Part shown: positions 9,529-19,304 of the stretch, piece by piece | How the letters are laid out: each line of letters starts with the position of its first letter | Position numbering within the stretch: the stretch's first letter is position 1 | Source: Nitriliruptoraceae bacterium | Lineage (GTDB): Bacteria > Actinomycetota > Nitriliruptoria > Nitriliruptorales > Nitriliruptoraceae | Length of the DNA: 64,000 bases | Assembly (NCBI GenBank): GCA_018401275.1 | Contig: JAGYKW010000002.1 | Coordinates: 1-64,000, forward strand | Direction: 5' to 3' | Position numbers and translations under genes: made by a program | The notes under the pieces: generated by a model | Told to the model about the DNA's origin: nothing | Databases searched by the model: none | What the model saw: the letters and a program-made list of their open reading frames with translations, nothing else

Positions 9529-10670
9529 GCAGCACCCCGCGCAGTCTCCGCCGCGGTCGGCCCGAGCTGTACTCGGACTACGCCGCGGACCAGGCGATCT
9601 GGAACACGGCGGCGAAACGCTGGTCGACCGGTCTCGTGCTCCTCCTCGCCCTCTCTCTGCCGTTCATGCTGAACCGCGACCTCATGGGGCTCATGGCGCT
9701 CGTCGTCGTCTACGCGATCAGCGGCATCGGGCTCAACCTCGTCTCGGGCTACGCGGGGCAGATCTCGCTCGGCCACGCCGTCTTCATGGGCCTGGGTGCC
9801 TACACCGCGGCGCTGCTCGGTGGGAGTCCCTCGAGCACGGTGCGCGGCCTCGAGCTCGACCTGCTCATCTGGCTGCCCATGGCGGGCATCGTCCCGGCGC
9901 TCATCGGATGGCTCTTCGCCCCGCTCGCCGCACGGGTCCGTGGGCTCTACCTGGCGATCCTCACGCTCGGCCTGCTGTTCGTCGGCGAGCACGTCTTCAA
10001 GGAGGCGACCTGGCTGACCGGCGGCTCCGGGGTCGGCCGAGCCCCCGCAGCTCCCAGCATCCTGGGTTTCGACCTCTACGCCCGGCGGACCGTGCTCGGG
10101 ACCGAGCTGTCCGCCATCGGCGTGTTCTACCTGTTCGCCCTGCTGCTGCTCGTCGTCATGGCCGTGCTCGCCCGCAACGTCGCGCGCACGCGTCAGGGTC
10201 GGGCCTTCTCCGCGGTGCGTGATCGCGACATCGCTGCCGAGGTCATGGGCGTCCCGCTGCTGCGCACCAAGCGGCTCGCGTTCACGCTGTCGTCGTTCTA
10301 CGCCGGCATCGGCGGGGCGCTGATGACCATCGTGATCGGCTTCACGACGCCGGAGAAGTGGAGCCTGCTGCTCTCGATCGACTTCCTCGCGGTCGTGCTC
10401 ATCGGCGGCGCGGCGACCATCACGGGGCCGATCATCGGGGCGGCGTTCGTGGTCCTCATGCCGCGCTTCATCGAGACGTTCGCCGGGTCGCTTCCCGAGT
10501 GGTTCGTGTCCACGACGGTCGGGGGCGGGGGGCTCCTCAACGTGTTCCAGCTGCAGGGCCTGCTGTTCGGCGTGATGATCGTCATCTTCCTCGTCGCGGA
10601 GCCACGAGGCCTGTTCGGGGTCTGGATCCGCATCAGGAACTACTTCAAGGCCTGGCCCTTCTCGTACTGA
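9525..10670 (+). CDS. livM: Liv-type ABC transporter permease, LivM
   Basis: A 381-residue membrane protein. The family motif LVSGYAGQISLGHAVFMGLG is followed by ten or so hydrophobic segments and RDRDIAAEVMGVPLLRTKRLAF, the cytoplasmic coupling region. It forms the permease with LivH. The ATG at 9525 overlaps the livH stop. The hydrophilic N-terminal extension of about 35 residues is longer than in E. coli LivM but common in actinobacteria. Confidence 0.92.
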   Translation: MSSTPRSLRRGRPELYSDYAADQAIWNTAAKRWSTGLVLLLALSLPFMLNRDLMGLMALVVVYAISGIGLNLVSGYAGQISLGHAVFMGLGAYTAALLGGSPSSTVRGLELDLLIWLPMAGIVPALIGWLFAPLAARVRGLYLAILTLGLLFVGEHVFKEATWLTGGSGVGRAPAAPSILGFDLYARRTVLGTELSAIGVFYLFALLLLVVMAVLARNVARTRQGRAFSAVRDRDIAAEVMGVPLLRTKRLAFTLSSFYAGIGGALMTIVIGFTTPEKWSLLLSIDFLAVVLIGGAATITGPIIGAAFVVLMPRFIETFAGSLPEWFVSTTVGGGGLLNVFQLQGLLFGVMIVIFLVAEPRGLFGVWIRIRNYFKAWPFSY

Positions 10671-10748
10671 TGCCTCCTGAGGCCGCGCTCAGCACCCTGT
10701 CCGGCAGGGTCCCCGTCAGGTTCCCGTGTCCCTCGCGGACCGACCAAC

Positions 10749-10754
10749 TACCAT
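10749..10754 (+). promoter_or_regulatory. -10 element TACCAT ahead of the binding-protein gene
   Basis: The hexamer lies 69 bases upstream of the TTG start of the binding lipoprotein, in the 152-base gap after livM. A separate promoter would let the binding protein be made in excess of the membrane parts, as is usual in Liv systems. A small 6-bp hairpin precedes it at 10694-10710. Confidence 0.35.
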
Positions 10755-10822
10755 GGTCGTGCAAGGACGTGGCCGTCCGGCGCACCGCCGCGCGGTCGGG
10801 AGATCAGATCCGGAGGATCATC

Positions 10823-12199
10823 TTGAAGCAGCACACCACCCGTTGGCGTCGCACCGCAGCCGTGCTCGGTGCCGTCGCCCTCCTCGCCGCCGCGTGCGGC
10901 TCCGACGACAGCAGCACCCCCGCCCCAGCGCCTGCGCCTGCGCCGGCCCCCGCGCCGGTGGACGACACGCCGATCTTCGACGTGGGCGTGACGGAGGAGG
11001 CCTGCGAGCAGCCTGCCGCGGGCGTATCCAACGCCGGGAACGGCTGCATCTACCTCGGCATCCTCTCGGACCTCACCGAGGGCCCGTTCGCACCGCTGGG
11101 CGTGCTCATCCAGCGTGGCCAGCAGGACTTCTGGGGCCGCGTGAACGCTGATGGTGGCATCGGCGGCTTCGACATCGACATCGACACCTACACGCGTGAC
11201 ACGAAGTACAACACGGCGGACCACGCGCAGGCGTACCGTCAGATCGAGCCGAACATCCTGATCCTCGCCCAGTCGCTCGGTACGCCGACGACCGCGGCGA
11301 TCCTCGCGGACATGGACGCGGATGATGTGCTCGCTGCGCCGGCCGGCTGGTGGTCCGGGTTCAACTTCGAGGACAGCACGAACGGCCTGATCCTCGCGTC
11401 GGGGTACTCGTACTGCCTCGAGTCGATGATCGGCCTCGACTGGTTCGACGAGAACGGCCCGCGTCCGATCGGCTCGATCGCTGCGGTCGGCTACCCGGGT
11501 GACTTCGGCGGCGACGTCGCCGAGGGTGCCCGCCTGTGGGCCGAGACGAACGACGTGCCGTTCACCGGGTTCATCCCGACCGGTCCGAACGCGGTCGTCG
11601 GGACCCAGGACGCCGCGGTCGGGGCGATCATCGCCTCGGGTGCGGACATCGTGGTGCTGGGCCTCGGCCCGGCGGAGACCGCAGAGATCGTCGGCAAGGT
11701 CGCAGCGAGCGGCCAGCCGCTCGGCTCGATCCTGTTCCTCGGTGCGGGTCCGACCTGGAACCCGGCGCTGCTGCAGACCGCTGCCGCGCCGGCCCTGATC
11801 GGCCTCTACACGAACGTCTCGCCGTGGGAGGACTTCACCGGCCCGGCGGCCGGTCACGCGGCGATGCGTGACGCATTCGGTGACAACGCCCCGATCAACC
11901 AGGGCTACGCGGCCGGCTGGGTCTGGCAGTACCCGATCAAGGCCCTGCTCGAGGCTGGTGCCGCGAGCGGTGACCTGACCCGCGCGAGTCTGCGTGGGCT
12001 CGTGGACGGCCTCGCGGTCGACTACGAGGGTGTCCTGCCCGCCACGCAGATGGGTGGCGACCCGAACGTCAACGTGAACCGCACCGCGGTCATCGGCAGC
12101 GTCAGTGCGGAGAGCCCCAACGGTCTCCAGACGATCGTCGACGGCTACCGCGGCACGACGGCCGACGCGTTCGCGTACTCGGCAGCCTGCTCGGGCTGA
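10823..12199 (+). CDS. Liv-type ABC transporter substrate-binding lipoprotein
   Basis: A 458-residue type I periplasmic-binding-fold protein. It has a lipoprotein signal with lipobox LAAAC (Cys near residue 24), then an unusual Ala-Pro repeat linker (PAPAPAPAPAPAP), then the ligand-binding domain starting about residue 60. The TTG at 10823 was chosen because GGAGGATCATC precedes it and the signal peptide begins there. Binding proteins next to livFGHM deliver the substrate. The neighbouring acyl-CoA ligase argues for a carboxylic acid or amide ligand rather than leucine, which is an inference. A strong terminator follows. Confidence 0.9.
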   Translation: MKQHTTRWRRTAAVLGAVALLAAACGSDDSSTPAPAPAPAPAPAPVDDTPIFDVGVTEEACEQPAAGVSNAGNGCIYLGILSDLTEGPFAPLGVLIQRGQQDFWGRVNADGGIGGFDIDIDTYTRDTKYNTADHAQAYRQIEPNILILAQSLGTPTTAAILADMDADDVLAAPAGWWSGFNFEDSTNGLILASGYSYCLESMIGLDWFDENGPRPIGSIAAVGYPGDFGGDVAEGARLWAETNDVPFTGFIPTGPNAVVGTQDAAVGAIIASGADIVVLGLGPAETAEIVGKVAASGQPLGSILFLGAGPTWNPALLQTAAAPALIGLYTNVSPWEDFTGPAAGHAAMRDAFGDNAPINQGYAAGWVWQYPIKALLEAGAASGDLTRASLRGLVDGLAVDYEGVLPATQMGGDPNVNVNRTAVIGSVSAESPNGLQTIVDGYRGTTADAFAYSAACSG

Positions 12200-12218
12200 T
12201 CCAGCACAGCAGCACCAC

Positions 12219-12248
12219 GGTGGGGGCGGCCTTCGGGTCGCCCCCACC
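12219..12248 (+). terminator. Terminator of the liv operon
   Basis: A perfect 13-bp stem (one G-T pair) closes a TTCG tetraloop, starting 20 bases after the binding-protein stop. There is no U-run, as is common for high-GC actinobacterial terminators. Confidence 0.8.
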
Positions 12249-12285
12249 GGCGTGAGGACGGCCTCGTGGGCCGGACGCGCTCGTC

Positions 12286-12291
12286 TACCTT
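12286..12291 (+). promoter_or_regulatory. -10 element TACCTT ahead of the helicase gene
   Basis: The hexamer lies 46 bases upstream of the helicase GTG, directly after the liv terminator. This makes the helicase the first gene of a new transcript. Confidence 0.4.
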
Positions 12292-12336
12292 CGCTCACGA
12301 ACCGCTCCGGCGGGCCGAGCGGCGAGGAGCGACCAC

Positions 12337-14580
12337 GTGCAGCAGACGATGGGGGAGTCGCCGCTGCTCGCCGGGCTCAACGAGGCCCAGCGACGCGCCG
12401 TCGAGACCGTCGACGGCCCGGTGCTCGTCGTCGCCGGGGCGGGCTCGGGCAAGACCCGCGTCCTGACCCACCGCCTCGCGCACCTCATCGGTCACTACGG
12501 GGTCCCGGCCGACCGGCTGATGGCGATCACGTTCACCAACAAGGCCGCCGGGGAGATGGCCGACCGGGTCCGCGTGCTCGTCGGCGCCCGGCATGCGGAA
12601 CGCACCTGGGTCACGACGTTCCACAAGACCGGGGTGCGCATCCTGCGGCGCGAGGCCGCCGCGCTCGACCTCAAGCCCGGCTTCACCATCTACGACGGGC
12701 AGGACGCGCTCCGGCTGGTCGCGAAGCTCGCGAAGGACGCGGGACTCGATGACAAGCGGCTGCCGCCCCGCGCCATCGCGAACGCCATCAGCCGCGCGAA
12801 GGACGAGCTCGTCACTGCAGCGATGTTCCGCGAGCGCGCGTCCGGCTGGCCCGACTCCGCCATCGCCGACGTCTACACCGCCTACGAGCTGGCCCTGCGG
12901 CGCGCCCATGCGCTCGACTTCGACGACCTGATCGTGCGCACCGTGGACCTGTTCCGCAAGCATCCCGACGTGCTCGAGCGCTACCGCCAGCGCTTCACCC
13001 ACGTCATGATCGACGAGTACCAGGACACCAACCGCGCGCAGTACCACCTCGTCGAGCTGCTCGCGTCGGGGCACCGCAACCTGATGGTCGTGGGGGACCC
13101 CGATCAGGGCGTCTACTCGTTCCGTGGCGCGACCATCCGCAACATCCTCGACTTCGAGCAGGACTACCCCGACGCCACGGTGATCCCGCTCACGCGCAAC
13201 TACCGCTCGACGCGCACGATCCTCGCCGCCGCGAACGCGGTCATCGCGAACAACCGCGGGCGCACGCCGAAGGACCTGTGGACCGAGGCGGAGGACGGTC
13301 CGCAGCTGACCCGCTACCACGCGACCGACGAGCAGGACGAGGCGCTCGCCGTCGTGCGCGAGGTCGAGGACCACGTCCGGCGCGGGGGGTCGCTCGACGA
13401 CGTCGCGATCTTCTACCGCACCAACGCGCAGTCGCGCGTGCTCGAGGACGCGCTGATGCGCCTGTCGGTGCCCTACCGCGTGGTCGGGGGCGTGCGCTTC
13501 TACGAGCGGCGCGAGGTGAAGGACGTGCTCGGCTACCTGCAGCTGATCGCGAACCCCGACGACGACGTCGCGCTGCGGCGCGTCATCAACACGCCGCGCC
13601 GTGGCATCGGTGACCGCAGCGTCGCGGCCCTCGAGGCGCACGCGCTGGCGGCCGGCACGAGCCTGATGGAGGCAGCGCGAGACGCCGACGCCGTGGCCGA
13701 CCTCGGTGTGAGGGCGGTCGGTGCGGTGCGCTCGTTCGTCGCGCTGCTCGATGCGCTGCGCACCGAGCTCGAGCACGGCATGGGCATCGCGGAGCTCGTC
13801 GAGCAGGTGTGGGAGCGCACCGGGTACCTGCGCGAGCTCCAGGCCGAGGGCACCATCGAGGCGCTGGGCCGCGAGGAGAACGTCCGGGAGCTGCGCTCCG
13901 TCGCCCAGGGCATCGTCGAGGATGCGACGGAGACGACCGACGGCGGGCAGGAGGCGCTGCGCGTGCTGCTCGATGCCGTCACGCTCGTCAACGACCAGGA
14001 CCAGATCACCGACGGCGAGGGCGCGGTCACGCTCATGACCCTGCACACCGCGAAGGGGCTCGAGTTCCCGCTCGTCATCCTGACCGGCATGGAGGACGGC
14101 GTGTTCCCGCACGTGCGCTCACTCAGCGACACCACCGAGCTGGAGGAGGAGCGGCGCCTCTGCTACGTCGGGATGACGCGGGCCGAGCAGCGGCTCGTGC
14201 TCACGCATGCGGATCGGCGCACGCTGTGGGGCGGGGTCGCCTACAACCCGCCGTCGCGCTTCCTCGAGGAGGTCCCCGAGGAGCTGGTCGTGCGACGCGG
14301 GTCCGTCACCGCGCCGACCACGACCCGTTCCAGCACCGCGCGGGCATCGGGGGGCGATGACCGTCGCGCAGGACGGCGCGGGTCCGCGGGCATCGACGTC
14401 GTCGACCTCGACGAGGGGTTCCGCCCGGGCGATACGGTCCTGCATCCGCGCTTCGGTCGCGGGCGCGTGCTGGAGGTCGCACCGGCCGGGGACGACCATG
14501 AGGTCAGCGTCGACTTCGAGGAGATCGGGATGAAGCATCTCATGCTCGCCTACGCCGCGCTCGTGAAGGTCGACCGATGA
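12337..14580 (+). CDS. pcrA: ATP-dependent DNA helicase, UvrD/PcrA family
   Basis: A 747-residue superfamily 1A 3'-5' helicase for DNA repair and fork restart. Walker A GAGSGKTR is near residue 34, motif II DEYQDTN near 226, followed by LTRNYRST, TLHTAKGLEFP and RLCYVGMTRAEQRL (motif VI region). After a variable Arg/Ser linker, the C-terminal 55 residues form the Tudor-like RNA-polymerase-binding domain (GDTVLHPRFGRGRVLEV). The length fits PcrA. The start GTG is preceded by CGAGGAGCGACC. The stop overlaps the next ATG. Confidence 0.93.
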   Translation: MQQTMGESPLLAGLNEAQRRAVETVDGPVLVVAGAGSGKTRVLTHRLAHLIGHYGVPADRLMAITFTNKAAGEMADRVRVLVGARHAERTWVTTFHKTGVRILRREAAALDLKPGFTIYDGQDALRLVAKLAKDAGLDDKRLPPRAIANAISRAKDELVTAAMFRERASGWPDSAIADVYTAYELALRRAHALDFDDLIVRTVDLFRKHPDVLERYRQRFTHVMIDEYQDTNRAQYHLVELLASGHRNLMVVGDPDQGVYSFRGATIRNILDFEQDYPDATVIPLTRNYRSTRTILAAANAVIANNRGRTPKDLWTEAEDGPQLTRYHATDEQDEALAVVREVEDHVRRGGSLDDVAIFYRTNAQSRVLEDALMRLSVPYRVVGGVRFYERREVKDVLGYLQLIANPDDDVALRRVINTPRRGIGDRSVAALEAHALAAGTSLMEAARDADAVADLGVRAVGAVRSFVALLDALRTELEHGMGIAELVEQVWERTGYLRELQAEGTIEALGREENVRELRSVAQGIVEDATETTDGGQEALRVLLDAVTLVNDQDQITDGEGAVTLMTLHTAKGLEFPLVILTGMEDGVFPHVRSLSDTTELEEERRLCYVGMTRAEQRLVLTHADRRTLWGGVAYNPPSRFLEEVPEELVVRRGSVTAPTTTRSSTARASGGDDRRAGRRGSAGIDVVDLDEGFRPGDTVLHPRFGRGRVLEVAPAGDDHEVSVDFEEIGMKHLMLAYAALVKVDR

Positions 14581-15038
14581 GCGCGGTCGGCGGCGCCGAC
14601 GCTCGTCATGCGGTCAGCGAGACGCGTGTGATCGCAGCGTCGCGCCAGGTGCTGTTCGACCTCGTCGCGGATCCGGCGATGCACCCACGGATCGACGGGT
14701 CCGGCACGGTGCGAGCGCAGGCTGCGGACGGTCCATCGCGGCTCGGGCCGGGCGTGCGCTTCGGGATGTCGATGCGCATGGGACTGCCGTACCGGATCTC
14801 GAACCGCGTGGTCGAGTTCGAGGAGGGCAGCCGGGTCGCATGGATGCACATGAGCCGGGCCGTGTGGCGCTGGGAGTTCCGCGACGTCGAGGGTGGGACC
14901 GAGGTGCGCGAGTCGTTCGACTGGTCCGCGGCCCGGTCGCGGACGATGATGCGCCGCTTCGTGCCCGGCAACATCGCGTCGATGCGTCGCAGCCTGGAGC
15001 GTCTCGAGGCGATCGCACTCGAGCGTGCTGCGGACTGA
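14577..15038 (+). CDS. SRPBCC (START-like) ligand-binding family protein
   Basis: A 153-residue protein with the pattern of polyketide-cyclase/dehydrase-type SRPBCC proteins. It starts with SETRVIAASRQVLFDLVADP, has the WMHMSRAVWRWEFRDVEGGTEVRE strand region, and ends with a C-terminal helix after FVPGNIASMRRSLERL. Such proteins bind hydrophobic ligands; no function can be assigned. The ATG overlaps the helicase stop, so it is co-translated with pcrA, although no functional link is known. Confidence 0.75.
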   Translation: MSAVGGADARHAVSETRVIAASRQVLFDLVADPAMHPRIDGSGTVRAQAADGPSRLGPGVRFGMSMRMGLPYRISNRVVEFEEGSRVAWMHMSRAVWRWEFRDVEGGTEVRESFDWSAARSRTMMRRFVPGNIASMRRSLERLEAIALERAAD

Positions 15039-15053
15039 CGGGGCTGGCGGCGT

Positions 15054-15572
15054 TCAGCAGCCGGGTTCGGACAGCTCGGCGAGCGGCTCGGGCGGCGCAC
15101 CGGTCACCGTCGCGTCGACGTAGGCGATGCCCGCGACCGTCAGCGTCGGGACGGGTGCGAGCGACGGCTGACCGCCCGTGCCGCGACCGGTCAGGGCCCA
15201 CACGCGGCCGTCGGGATGCTCGAGACGGTTCGAGGGCGCGCAGTAGGTGACGTCCTCGGGGGCGCGGAAGGCGCGCACGCGGCCTCCGACGTTCACGACG
15301 AGCAGGCCTGATGGACCATCGACCGAGCTCGCGGGGAGCGTCTCGACGGCTCCGAGCGGTGTCCATGGCGGCCCAGGTGGGGCGGCCCCGCGTCCGAGCA
15401 GCAGCACGCCGGCGACGAGCACCACGAGGCCGGCGACGAGCGAGGCGATGACCCACTGCAGTCCGAGCGGGGCGCGCAGCACGATCTTGCGGGCGCGGCG
15501 CGCAGCGCGGTCCGGGAGGTGACCGCTCGGACCGAAGCTCGGTGACGGGTCTGCAGCGGGGTTCGAGGTCAC
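15054..15572 (-). CDS. Membrane-anchored protein with a Rieske-like fold lacking Cys-His ligands (hypothetical)
   Basis: A 172-residue protein: a basic cytoplasmic N-terminus, one membrane helix (about residues 40-60), and an exported domain. The domain order resembles a Rieske domain: [13 protein letters not shown], then a region where Rieske proteins carry Cys-X-His and Cys-X2-His, then DGRVWALTG and a [13 protein letters not shown] strand. Only isolated Cys residues are present and no CxH or CxxH pair, so it should not bind an iron-sulfur cluster. The resemblance is my reading, not a proven homology. The GTG at 15572 was chosen because the sequence upstream runs into the divergent promoter. 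It converges on the SRPBCC gene. Confidence 0.6.
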   Translation of the reverse strand: MTSNPAADPSPSFGPSGHLPDRAARRARKIVLRAPLGLQWVIASLVAGLVVLVAGVLLLGRGAAPPGPPWTPLGAVETLPASSVDGPSGLLVVNVGGRVRAFRAPEDVTYCAPSNRLEHPDGRVWALTGRGTGGQPSLAPVPTLTVAGIAYVDATVTGAPPEPLAELSEPGC

Positions 15573-15654
15573 GCGCGGGACGCTACCGGCCCGGGTCGAC
15601 CCCGTGGGTCGGCGTGTGCGCTGGTGGGTGATCCGAGCGGCTCCGGGGTCGGAG

Positions 15655-15660
15655 TAGGCT
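15655..15660 (+). promoter_or_regulatory. -10 element TAGGCT ahead of the B12-binding gene
   Basis: The hexamer lies in the 198-base divergent gap, 110 bases upstream of the GTG start of the B12-binding protein. No recognised cobalamin riboswitch motif was seen between it and the start. Confidence 0.35.
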
Positions 15661-15770
15661 TCTGCCTGGTCGGCAGGGCGGTCCGCGGTGACGCTCGAGA
15701 ACTTCGACCGCTGTTCCGTCGATCCCGTGGGTCGGTCCTGAAGTACCCGGCTTCCAGCCCGGAGGTGGTC

Positions 15771-16166
15771 GTGGCCATCCGAGTGGTCGTCGCGAAGGTC
15801 GGCCTCGACGGGCATGACCGAGGTGCGAAGGTCGTCGCCCGAGCCCTGCGCGATGCCGGCATGGAGGTCATCTACACCGGCCTGCATCAGACGCCCGAGC
15901 AGGTCGTCGCCGCGGTCGTCGAGGAGGACGCGCAGGCCGTCGGGTTGTCCGTGCACTCCGGGGCGCACCTCACGCTCTTCCCGCGCGTGGCCGAGCTGCT
16001 GCGGGAGGCCGGTGCTGAGGACGTGCTCGTCTTCGGCGGCGGCATCATCCCCCCCGAGGACGTCGAGACGCTGCGCTCCCAGGGTGTCGCGGCGGTGTTC
16101 ACCCCCGGCGCTCCGATGGTCGGGATCGTCGACTGGGTGCGCGCTCACGTTCCCGAGCGCACCTGA
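15771..16166 (+). CDS. Free-standing cobalamin-binding domain (methylmalonyl-CoA mutase small part)
   Basis: A 131-residue protein equal to the C-terminal B12 domain of methylmalonyl-CoA-type mutases. It has the base-off motif DGHDRG (Asp-x-His-x-x-Gly, His the cobalt ligand, about residues 14-19), SVHSG in the middle and the GGGIIP loop near residue 90. In actinobacteria and archaea such small subunits assemble with a separate catalytic subunit to isomerise acyl-CoAs, for example methylmalonyl-CoA to succinyl-CoA. No catalytic subunit is present in the window. The neighbour sucCD handles succinyl-CoA, which fits that pathway. The start has GGAGGT four bases upstream. Confidence 0.88.
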   Translation: MAIRVVVAKVGLDGHDRGAKVVARALRDAGMEVIYTGLHQTPEQVVAAVVEEDAQAVGLSVHSGAHLTLFPRVAELLREAGAEDVLVFGGGIIPPEDVETLRSQGVAAVFTPGAPMVGIVDWVRAHVPERT

Positions 16167-16256
16167 GCGTCTGGCCGTCCCTGCCCCTGCATCGTCGTCC
16201 TCCTCACCACTGTCTCCCGCACCACCCAACCCCAGAAGCAGCCTGAAGGAGTCCCG

Positions 16257-17438
16257 ATGGATCTGGTCGAGTTCCAGGGCAAGCAGCTCTTCGCCCGCAA
16301 CGGCGTGCCCGTCCCGCCGCCGGGCGACATCGCCCGCACCGTCGAGGAGGCCGTGACCTCCGCCGAGCGGATCCTGGGGGGCGGTACCTCCGCCGTCGTC
16401 GTCAAGGCCCAGGTGAAGGTCGGTGGTCGCGGGAAGGCCGGCGGCGTCCGGCTCGCCCGCAGCGTCGAGGAGGCCCGTGAGGCCGCCGAGGCGATCCTCG
16501 GCCTCGACATCAAGGGTCACGAGGTCCGCGTCCTGTACATGGAACCGGCCTCCGACATCGTCGAGGAGTACTACCTGTCCGTGATGCACGACCGGGTCAA
16601 CAAGGGTGACCTGATCATCTGCTCGCGTCAGGGCGGCGTCGACATCGAGGAGGTCAACCGCACCGATCCGGATGCCGTCGTCAAGCGTCAGGTCGTGCCC
16701 TCGGAGCGCGTCGACGGACTGTCGCGCACGGTCGCGCTCGAGATCGTCACGCAGGCCGACCTGCCCGTCGAGGTCCGCGAGTCCGCGGCGGACCTGCTCG
16801 TCGCGCTGTTCGGGGCCTACCTCGCCGAGGACGCCACGCTGGCCGAGATCAACCCGCTGATCCGCACGCCGGACGACCGTGTCGTCGCGCTCGACGCGAA
16901 GGTGTCACTCGACGAGAACGCAGCGTTCCGTCACGGCGAGCTCGCCGAGTGGCGTATCGACGGCATCGATGGGGATGATCCGCTCGAGACCCGCGCACGT
17001 GAGCAGGGGATGCAGTACGTGAAGCTCGACGGTGACGTCGGCGTGCTCGGCAACGGTGCCGGACTCGTGATGGCCACGCTCGATGTCGTCGCGCAGAACG
17101 GTGGCCGGGCCGCGAACTTCCTGGACGTCGGTGGTGGTGCGTCAGCTGAGTCGATGGCCGCCTCGCTGAAGCTGGTGCTGTCCGATCCGGCGGTCAAGAG
17201 CGTGTTCATCAACATCTTCGGCGGCATCACCCGCGGCGAGGACGTGGCGCGCGGCGTGCTCGGAGCGCTCGAGCAGCTCGGCGAGTTCCCGCAGCAGCTG
17301 ATCGTCCGGCTCGACGGGACGAACGCCGAGGAGGGGCGCCGCATCCTCGAGGAGGCCGCGCACCCGAGCATCATCCCCGCACCGACCATGCAGGAGGCGG
17401 CAGCGCTGGCCGTCGCATCCGCCAGGAGCGCAGCATGA
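16257..17438 (+). CDS. sucC: Succinyl-CoA ligase (ADP-forming), beta subunit
   Basis: A 393-residue ATP-grasp protein beginning MDLVEFQGKQLFARNGVPVP, the usual SucC start. VVVKAQVKVGGRGKAGGVRL forms the nucleotide site, and FINIFGGITRGEDVARG lies near the C-terminus. With SucD it interconverts succinyl-CoA and succinate with ATP formation in the TCA cycle. The ribosome site GAAGGAGTCCCG is strong. The stop overlaps the sucD ATG by four bases. Confidence 0.96.
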   Translation: MDLVEFQGKQLFARNGVPVPPPGDIARTVEEAVTSAERILGGGTSAVVVKAQVKVGGRGKAGGVRLARSVEEAREAAEAILGLDIKGHEVRVLYMEPASDIVEEYYLSVMHDRVNKGDLIICSRQGGVDIEEVNRTDPDAVVKRQVVPSERVDGLSRTVALEIVTQADLPVEVRESAADLLVALFGAYLAEDATLAEINPLIRTPDDRVVALDAKVSLDENAAFRHGELAEWRIDGIDGDDPLETRAREQGMQYVKLDGDVGVLGNGAGLVMATLDVVAQNGGRAANFLDVGGGASAESMAASLKLVLSDPAVKSVFINIFGGITRGEDVARGVLGALEQLGEFPQQLIVRLDGTNAEEGRRILEEAAHPSIIPAPTMQEAAALAVASARSAA

Positions 17439-18328
17439 GCATCTTCATCGACGAGAACACCCGCGTCGTCGTCCAAGGGATCGGTGCGCAGGGCACCTTC
17501 CATGCGGCGCGCAACAAGGCCTACGGCACACAGGTCGTCGCCGGCGTGCACCCCAAGCGCGGTGGTGGTCGCTGGGACGAGCTCGACGCGCCGATCTTCT
17601 CGAGTGTCGCCGAGGCCGTCGCGAAGACCGGTGCGAACACGTCCATGGTGATGGTCCCCGCCCCGTTCACGAAGGACGCGATCCTCGAGGCCCACGCTGC
17701 GGGCGTCGCGACCATCGTCGCGATCACCGAGGGCGTGCCCGTCCACGACATGACCGTCGTGTACGACACGGTCGTGCGCGATGGTGGTGCACGGCTCATC
17801 GGTCCGAACTGCCCGGGACTGATCAGCCCGGGCAAGGCCAACGTCGGCATCATCCCCGCGGACATCACGATGCCGGGTCGCGTCGGGCTCGTCAGCCGTT
17901 CGGGCACGCTGACCTACCAGATCATGCACGAGCTGGCGCAGGCCGGCATCGGCATCTCGACGTGCGTCGGGATCGGCGGCGACCCCGTCATCGGCACCCA
18001 GTTCCTCGACGTCATCCAGGCGTTCGCTGCCGACCCTGACACCGACGCGATCGCGTTCGTCGGGGAGATCGGCGGCGGCGAGGAGCAGCGTGCGGGCGAG
18101 TGGATCCGCGACAACATCCCCGACACGCCGGTCGTCGGCTACATCGCCGGCTTCGAGGCACCTGCCGGGAAGCAGATGGGTCACGCCGGTGCGATCGTGA
18201 AGGAGGACGGGCCCGGTGGCGAGTCCGCCGCGGAGAAGCAGGCGATCCTCGCTGGCTTCGGCATCCCGGTCGCGAACAACCCGTCGGCCGCCGCCGCCCT
18301 GATGATCGAACGGCTCGCGCGCGGCTGA
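17435..18328 (+). CDS. sucD: Succinyl-CoA ligase, alpha subunit
   Basis: A 297-residue protein. The CoA-binding Rossmann domain starts with VVVQGIGAQGTFHA. LIGPNCPGLISPG is in the middle. The phosphohistidine loop GHAGAIV has its His at about residue 250. Together with SucC it forms the heteromeric ligase. The overlap with sucC ensures balanced expression, and a 13-bp terminator stem follows. Confidence 0.96.
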   Translation: MSIFIDENTRVVVQGIGAQGTFHAARNKAYGTQVVAGVHPKRGGGRWDELDAPIFSSVAEAVAKTGANTSMVMVPAPFTKDAILEAHAAGVATIVAITEGVPVHDMTVVYDTVVRDGGARLIGPNCPGLISPGKANVGIIPADITMPGRVGLVSRSGTLTYQIMHELAQAGIGISTCVGIGGDPVIGTQFLDVIQAFAADPDTDAIAFVGEIGGGEEQRAGEWIRDNIPDTPVVGYIAGFEAPAGKQMGHAGAIVKEDGPGGESAAEKQAILAGFGIPVANNPSAAAALMIERLARG

Positions 18329-18365
18329 GCGCCACGGGCGACCCTGCACCAGGTCCTGGAACGCG

Positions 18366-18394
18366 AGCGACCCCGGCCGATGGCCGGGGTCGCT
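18366..18394 (+). terminator. Terminator after sucD
   Basis: A perfect 13-bp stem with a three-base GAT loop, starting 38 bases after the sucD stop and followed by TGCTT. Confidence 0.8.
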
Positions 18395-19246
<852 letters not shown>

Positions 19247-19304
19247 GCCGTCCACCCTGGGATCGTCCGCCCCGGCGCCGTCCGGCGCAGCGGGAGGACG
19301 GGAC

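Noticed and set aside
10694-10710. Hairpin after livM as an operon terminator
   Set aside because: Only six base pairs and no following U-run. Weak next to the 13-bp stem after the binding protein.
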